In this document: in pieces, positions 61,111 through 64,000 of the stretch
Position numbering within the stretch: the first letter of the stretch is position 1
Layout: every line of letters starts with the position of its first letter
Source: Shimwellia pseudoproteus
Lineage (GTDB): Bacteria; Pseudomonadota; Gammaproteobacteria; Enterobacterales; Enterobacteriaceae
Reading direction: 5' to 3'
Length of the DNA stretch: 64,000 nucleotides
Assembly (NCBI RefSeq): GCF_016415625.1
Contig: NZ_WBXP01000010.1
Location: 1 to 64,000, forward strand
Program-made: the position numbers and the translations under genes
Notes under the pieces: model-generated
The model's database searches: none
What the model saw: the letters and a program-made list of their open reading frames with translations, nothing else
Told to the model about the DNA's origin: nothing

Positions 61111-61441
61111 TACCCCGTATCTATACCCTTATATGCTGCCCAACGGCCAGGTGGCCTACAGTCCGTATCCGGTACAGCCCCAGCAGCCGATGATGGCACC
61201 CACAGCACCGGCAGCGAATTATCGCCAGTCCAATACCCGTACCCACCTGCTGACCGGGATGGTCGCCGGGGCCGCCATCACCTATCTGCTGACCAATCGT
61301 CAGGTACAGAAAGGGATCTCCAATACCGCCGGCAAAGTCTGGGGAACGGTACGCGGCGAAATGGAAGAAATGAAAGAGCGCCTGGCCGATTTGCAGGCGG
61401 AACTGGAGTACTACCGCAGCCAGGAGCAGGATAACCAGTGA
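61094..61441 (+). CDS. Tyr/Pro-rich YtxH-like small membrane protein
   Basis: A 115-residue protein built like a short version of the 240-residue protein two genes upstream: a Tyr/Pro/Gln-rich N terminus (1-50), a hydrophobic segment (LLTGMVAGAAITYLLTN, about 57-73) and an amphipathic to coiled-coil C terminus with ERLADLQAELEYY. The two therefore look like paralogues. The ATG at 61094 lies inside the previous gene, and the stop overlaps the GTG of the ATPase gene by four bases. It probably binds the membrane and the ATPase or its compartment. Confidence 0.7.
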   Translation: MTQQNNTPYLYPYMLPNGQVAYSPYPVQPQQPMMAPTAPAANYRQSNTRTHLLTGMVAGAAITYLLTNRQVQKGISNTAGKVWGTVRGEMEEMKERLADLQAELEYYRSQEQDNQ

Positions 61442-63519
61442 GCCATACTGCAACGGAAGTGATAAGCGTCGTACACAGCCTGCCCGGCCGTTTGCGGTTG
61501 AGGGTTCCTCAACTGGCGCATTATCCGGACGGTGCAATGTGGTTTCGCCAGCAGCTGCTCGCGTTACCGGGGGTAAACGGCGTGCGCCTGCGCCCGGAAG
61601 CCCGATCTGCGGTGATCGAGTACAACCCGCGCCAGACCGACCACGCCAGCCTGTATCAGCGTGTGATGCGCATTGACTGGCAACACCACACTGACGGCGA
61701 CTATGAACCAGAATACTGCATGGCAGATAACCTGGTGAATGTCGGCGGCCTGGCGCTGGCCCAGTTTTTACCTAAAAAATGGGCTGGCCTCTCCACCCTG
61801 CTTCTGACGGCCCCCACCCTGCAAGAGGGGCTGCATACGCTCTCCCGGCGCCAGCTGAAAGTGGAAGTCCTCGACGCGCTGGCCCTTGGGGTATCAATGG
61901 CCCGGGGCGATCACCGTACCGCGATGATAACCCAGTCCCTGCTCACCCTCGGGGAGTATATGGAGCAGGAAACCAGCCGCCATTCCGATGCGCTGCTGGC
62001 CAGCCTGATGCAGCCCCATGAGCACCCGGTATGGGTCGAGCGCGACGGCCACAGCATCGAGATCCCTTCCAGCACGCTGGTAGAAGGGGATGTCATGCTA
62101 CTGGGCCCCGGCGATAATATTCCTGCGGATGGCAAAGTGTTGCGCGGCGTCGGGCTTATCAATCAGGCCTCCATGACCGGCGAAAGCGTACCGGTGCGCC
62201 GCGAACGCGGGGCCTGGCTGTATGCCGGAACCCAGGTGCAGGAAGGCAATATTGCCGTGGTGGCCGAGCGGGTAGGTGATGAATCCTCAACGGCCAATAT
62301 TCGGCGCTTTATTACCGACTCCCTGAGCCAGCGTAGCGAAACCCAGCAGGTCACCCAACAGATGGCGGATCGCCGGGTCGCTATCACCCTCGGGGTGGGC
62401 GCGGCGGTATTTGCCATGACCCGGGATGTGCGCCGCCTGGCGTCGGTGTTCCTGGTGGACTACTCCTGTGCCCTGAAGCTCAGCACCCCGATTGCCTTTA
62501 AATCGATCATGTATCGCGCTGCCCGCAGCGGCCTGTTACTGAAAGGTGGCCGGGCCATCGAGCAACTGGCGGCGGTGGACACTGTGGTATTCGATAAAAC
62601 CGGCACCCTGACCATGGGGGATATGGCGGTCACCGATGTGGTGAGTTTCGATCCGCAAAATACCTGGGCTGAACGCCTGCTGGCGATTGCCGCCTCGGTA
62701 GAGGAGCACAGTAATCACCCGCTGGCCCACACGGTTGTTGCCGCAGCGCAACACCACGAGCTGCCGCATATCAACCACGGCGAAGTCGAGTACGTGATTG
62801 CTCACGGGCTGATTTGTGAGCTGGACGGGCACCAGATGCAGATCGGTAGCCGCCATTTCCTGAGCGAGCACTACGCCATTGATTTCACGCCTTACCAGGA
62901 TGACATCAGTGCGCTGGAGCATCAGGGGCGCCATCTGCTGTTTATCGGTCTGGACAACAAGCTGGTCGGCATGATTGGCCTGCAAGATAACGTTCGTCCG
63001 GAAGCGGCAGAAATTATCGCGGCGCTGCGCGCTGGCGGTATTCAGCAGGTTATCCTGCTGACTGGCGACAGTGAACACAAGGCACAACAGCTGGCCTGTG
63101 AACTGGGGATTGACCACTACTACGCCCAGTCCACGCCGGACAGCAAAGTTGAGGTGGTGCGTCAGCTACAGGAACAGGGCCATCGGGTGCTATTTGTGGG
63201 GGACGGCATCAACGATGCCCCGGTACTCACCCAGGCCAATGTCGGCCTGGCCATGAACCAGAGTACCGAGCTGGCCCAGCAGGCGGCGGATGCCGTGCTC
63301 TTGCAGGATAATCTGCATGGTGTGACGACCGCCCGCGAGCTGGCGCTTGAGGCGATGAAGCTAGTTAACAGCAACATTAAGATAACCGAGTGGGTAAACA
63401 GCTCAATTATGCTGGCCGCCGCGCTGGGATGGTTATCCCCGGGTGCCAGTGCGCTGTTGCATAACGGCACAACCCTCGGGGTATTGTTGCGTTCACTCTC
63501 CGCCCGTAAGAAGGCGTAA
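61438..63519 (+). CDS. P1B-type ATPase with SCALKLS membrane motif (FezB-like)
   Basis: A 693-residue heavy-metal P-type ATPase starting at GTG. Residues 1-80 are an HMA2-like domain with LPGRLRLRV and no CxxC. The catalytic elements are intact: TGES (247-250), the phosphorylated Asp in DKTGT (386-390), HP motif NHPLAHT and GDGINDAP. The membrane ion-binding motif is SCALKLSTP (343-351), not the CPC of copper/zinc pumps or SPC of cobalt pumps. This, the HMA2 domain and the neighbours recall the P1B-6 ATPases (FezB) of ferrosome clusters, which move iron into an organelle. The metal is not proven. Confidence 0.85.
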   Translation: MSHTATEVISVVHSLPGRLRLRVPQLAHYPDGAMWFRQQLLALPGVNGVRLRPEARSAVIEYNPRQTDHASLYQRVMRIDWQHHTDGDYEPEYCMADNLVNVGGLALAQFLPKKWAGLSTLLLTAPTLQEGLHTLSRRQLKVEVLDALALGVSMARGDHRTAMITQSLLTLGEYMEQETSRHSDALLASLMQPHEHPVWVERDGHSIEIPSSTLVEGDVMLLGPGDNIPADGKVLRGVGLINQASMTGESVPVRRERGAWLYAGTQVQEGNIAVVAERVGDESSTANIRRFITDSLSQRSETQQVTQQMADRRVAITLGVGAAVFAMTRDVRRLASVFLVDYSCALKLSTPIAFKSIMYRAARSGLLLKGGRAIEQLAAVDTVVFDKTGTLTMGDMAVTDVVSFDPQNTWAERLLAIAASVEEHSNHPLAHTVVAAAQHHELPHINHGEVEYVIAHGLICELDGHQMQIGSRHFLSEHYAIDFTPYQDDISALEHQGRHLLFIGLDNKLVGMIGLQDNVRPEAAEIIAALRAGGIQQVILLTGDSEHKAQQLACELGIDHYYAQSTPDSKVEVVRQLQEQGHRVLFVGDGINDAPVLTQANVGLAMNQSTELAQQAADAVLLQDNLHGVTTARELALEAMKLVNSNIKITEWVNSSIMLAAALGWLSPGASALLHNGTTLGVLLRSLSARKKA

Positions 63520-63525
63520 TTCTCT

Positions 63526-63554
63526 GGCCGGTCAGGGCGTCCCTGCCGGCCTTA
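63526..63554 (+). terminator. Terminator of the ATPase operon
   Basis: A GC-rich stem (GGCCGG with CCGGCC and inner CAGGG/CCCTG separated by CGT) begins seven bases after the stop codon. The tail TTATTTCTTCT is T-rich. Confidence 0.7.
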
Positions 63555-63939
63555 TTTCTTCTGCTGTATACCTTCTGCTACCGCTACCGTTGCGCGCTAC
63601 CTCAGATGTTAACCGGTAACATAGATAGCCGTCAGGGTGCTGGCGCTGCGGCAACCATCCCCCCGTCACTGTCATATTTCTTATTAGTTCTCGCGGGTAA
63701 ATTCCCCGCCGTTATTATTGTTAATTTATTGTAATCAACCTGAGAATTCCCGGATTTCAGGCCAGGCCACGACGCTATTGACGGCAAATAATGACGCCCA
63801 TCGCAAAATATTACCAAATATTTCATTTTTTATTTACAGCCGGACAGCTCAGCGTTCAGCATGATGTTACGGGTATCACTGAAAAGCGTTATTCGGTTTT
63901 CACGCAGGTGATGCCGCACGTAAATACAAGGAGTGGTAA
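63555..63939. other. Intergenic region before the last, partial gene
   Basis: About 385 bases without a convincing gene. The second half is AT-rich (around 63700-63840), suggesting a promoter for the gene starting at 63940. A short minus-strand open frame at 63632-63826 is not supported. Confidence 0.5.
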
Positions 63940-64000
63940 ATGAACGAACTGACATATGCCTATGGTGCAGGAACATTATTAGGAATTGCGGCGGGGTCCG
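63940..64000 (+). CDS. Start of an unidentified membrane-like protein, truncated by the window
   Basis: Only the first 20 codons are visible: MNELTYAYGAGTLLGIAAGS. AAGGAG lies eight bases upstream of the ATG, so the start is good. The Gly/Ala-rich hydrophobic run from residue 8 suggests a first membrane helix. The family cannot be recognised from this fragment, and whether it belongs with the ATPase operon is unclear, since a terminator and about 385 bases intervene. Confidence 0.6.
   Translation, partial: MNELTYAYGAGTLLGIAAGS

Noticed and set aside
63632-63826. A 64-codon minus-strand frame after the ATPase operon
   Set aside because: No ribosome site, no hydrophobic or domain pattern, and AT-rich upstream sequence better explained as a promoter.

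Overview
The window looks like chromosomal DNA of a member of the Enterobacteriaceae. The blocks folD-ybcJ, cysS/ppiB-lpxH-purEK, ybbP-ybbA/tesA-ybbO-ybbN-qmcA-ybbJ, cadBA, yhiI-rbbA-yhhJ and yeaR-yoaG resemble their E. coli counterparts closely, but several lie in a different order. The species cannot be named from sequence reading alone. All family assignments come from reading protein motifs and remembered homologues, not from searches.

Layout. Positions 1-97 are the end of an IS903-like element that continues to the left. Positions 383-6498 hold accessory metabolism: an ornithine-cyclodeaminase-like/RidA/FAD-oxidase trio, a nitroreductase, a secreted alpha/beta hydrolase and a LysR regulator. 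Positions 6836-11770 are yhiI-rbbA-yhhJ, with yhhJ frameshifted. A 30-residue YoaK-like membrane peptide and an IroE-like esterase follow. Positions 13083-25262 form one minus-strand catabolic operon (MFS transporter, IorA, IorB, thioesterase, flavin monooxygenase/OYE fusion, gentisate-dioxygenase-like cupin, FAH-type hydrolase, nitrilase, maleate-isomerase-like protein, MarR), with a divergent AraC regulator. Positions 26625-29846 add an isatin-hydrolase-like enzyme, a second MarR, and a RutA-like monooxygenase with its flavin reductase behind a consensus CRP site. Read together, these genes suggest a CoA-dependent route from isatin or a related indole product to fumarate, pyruvate and ammonia. 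Positions 29987-41107 contain stress and housekeeping genes (yeaR-yoaG, a methyltransferase, cadBA, YcgJ- and YejM-like genes, an amino-acid permease), followed by tRNA-Arg(UCU), folD-ybcJ, a PTS permease with its LacI-type regulator, and the conserved cysS-to-ybbJ core.

The right end (59121-63519) is the second notable system. Next to cueR, where E. coli carries ybaT-ybaS-copA, there are two small HMA2-like proteins, a Pro/Met/His-rich membrane protein, two more small membrane proteins and a P1B-type ATPase with an unusual SCALKLS membrane motif. The main operon is translationally coupled, and Fur-like boxes lie before both divergent units. This organisation resembles the fez clusters that build ferrosome iron-storage organelles in other bacteria.
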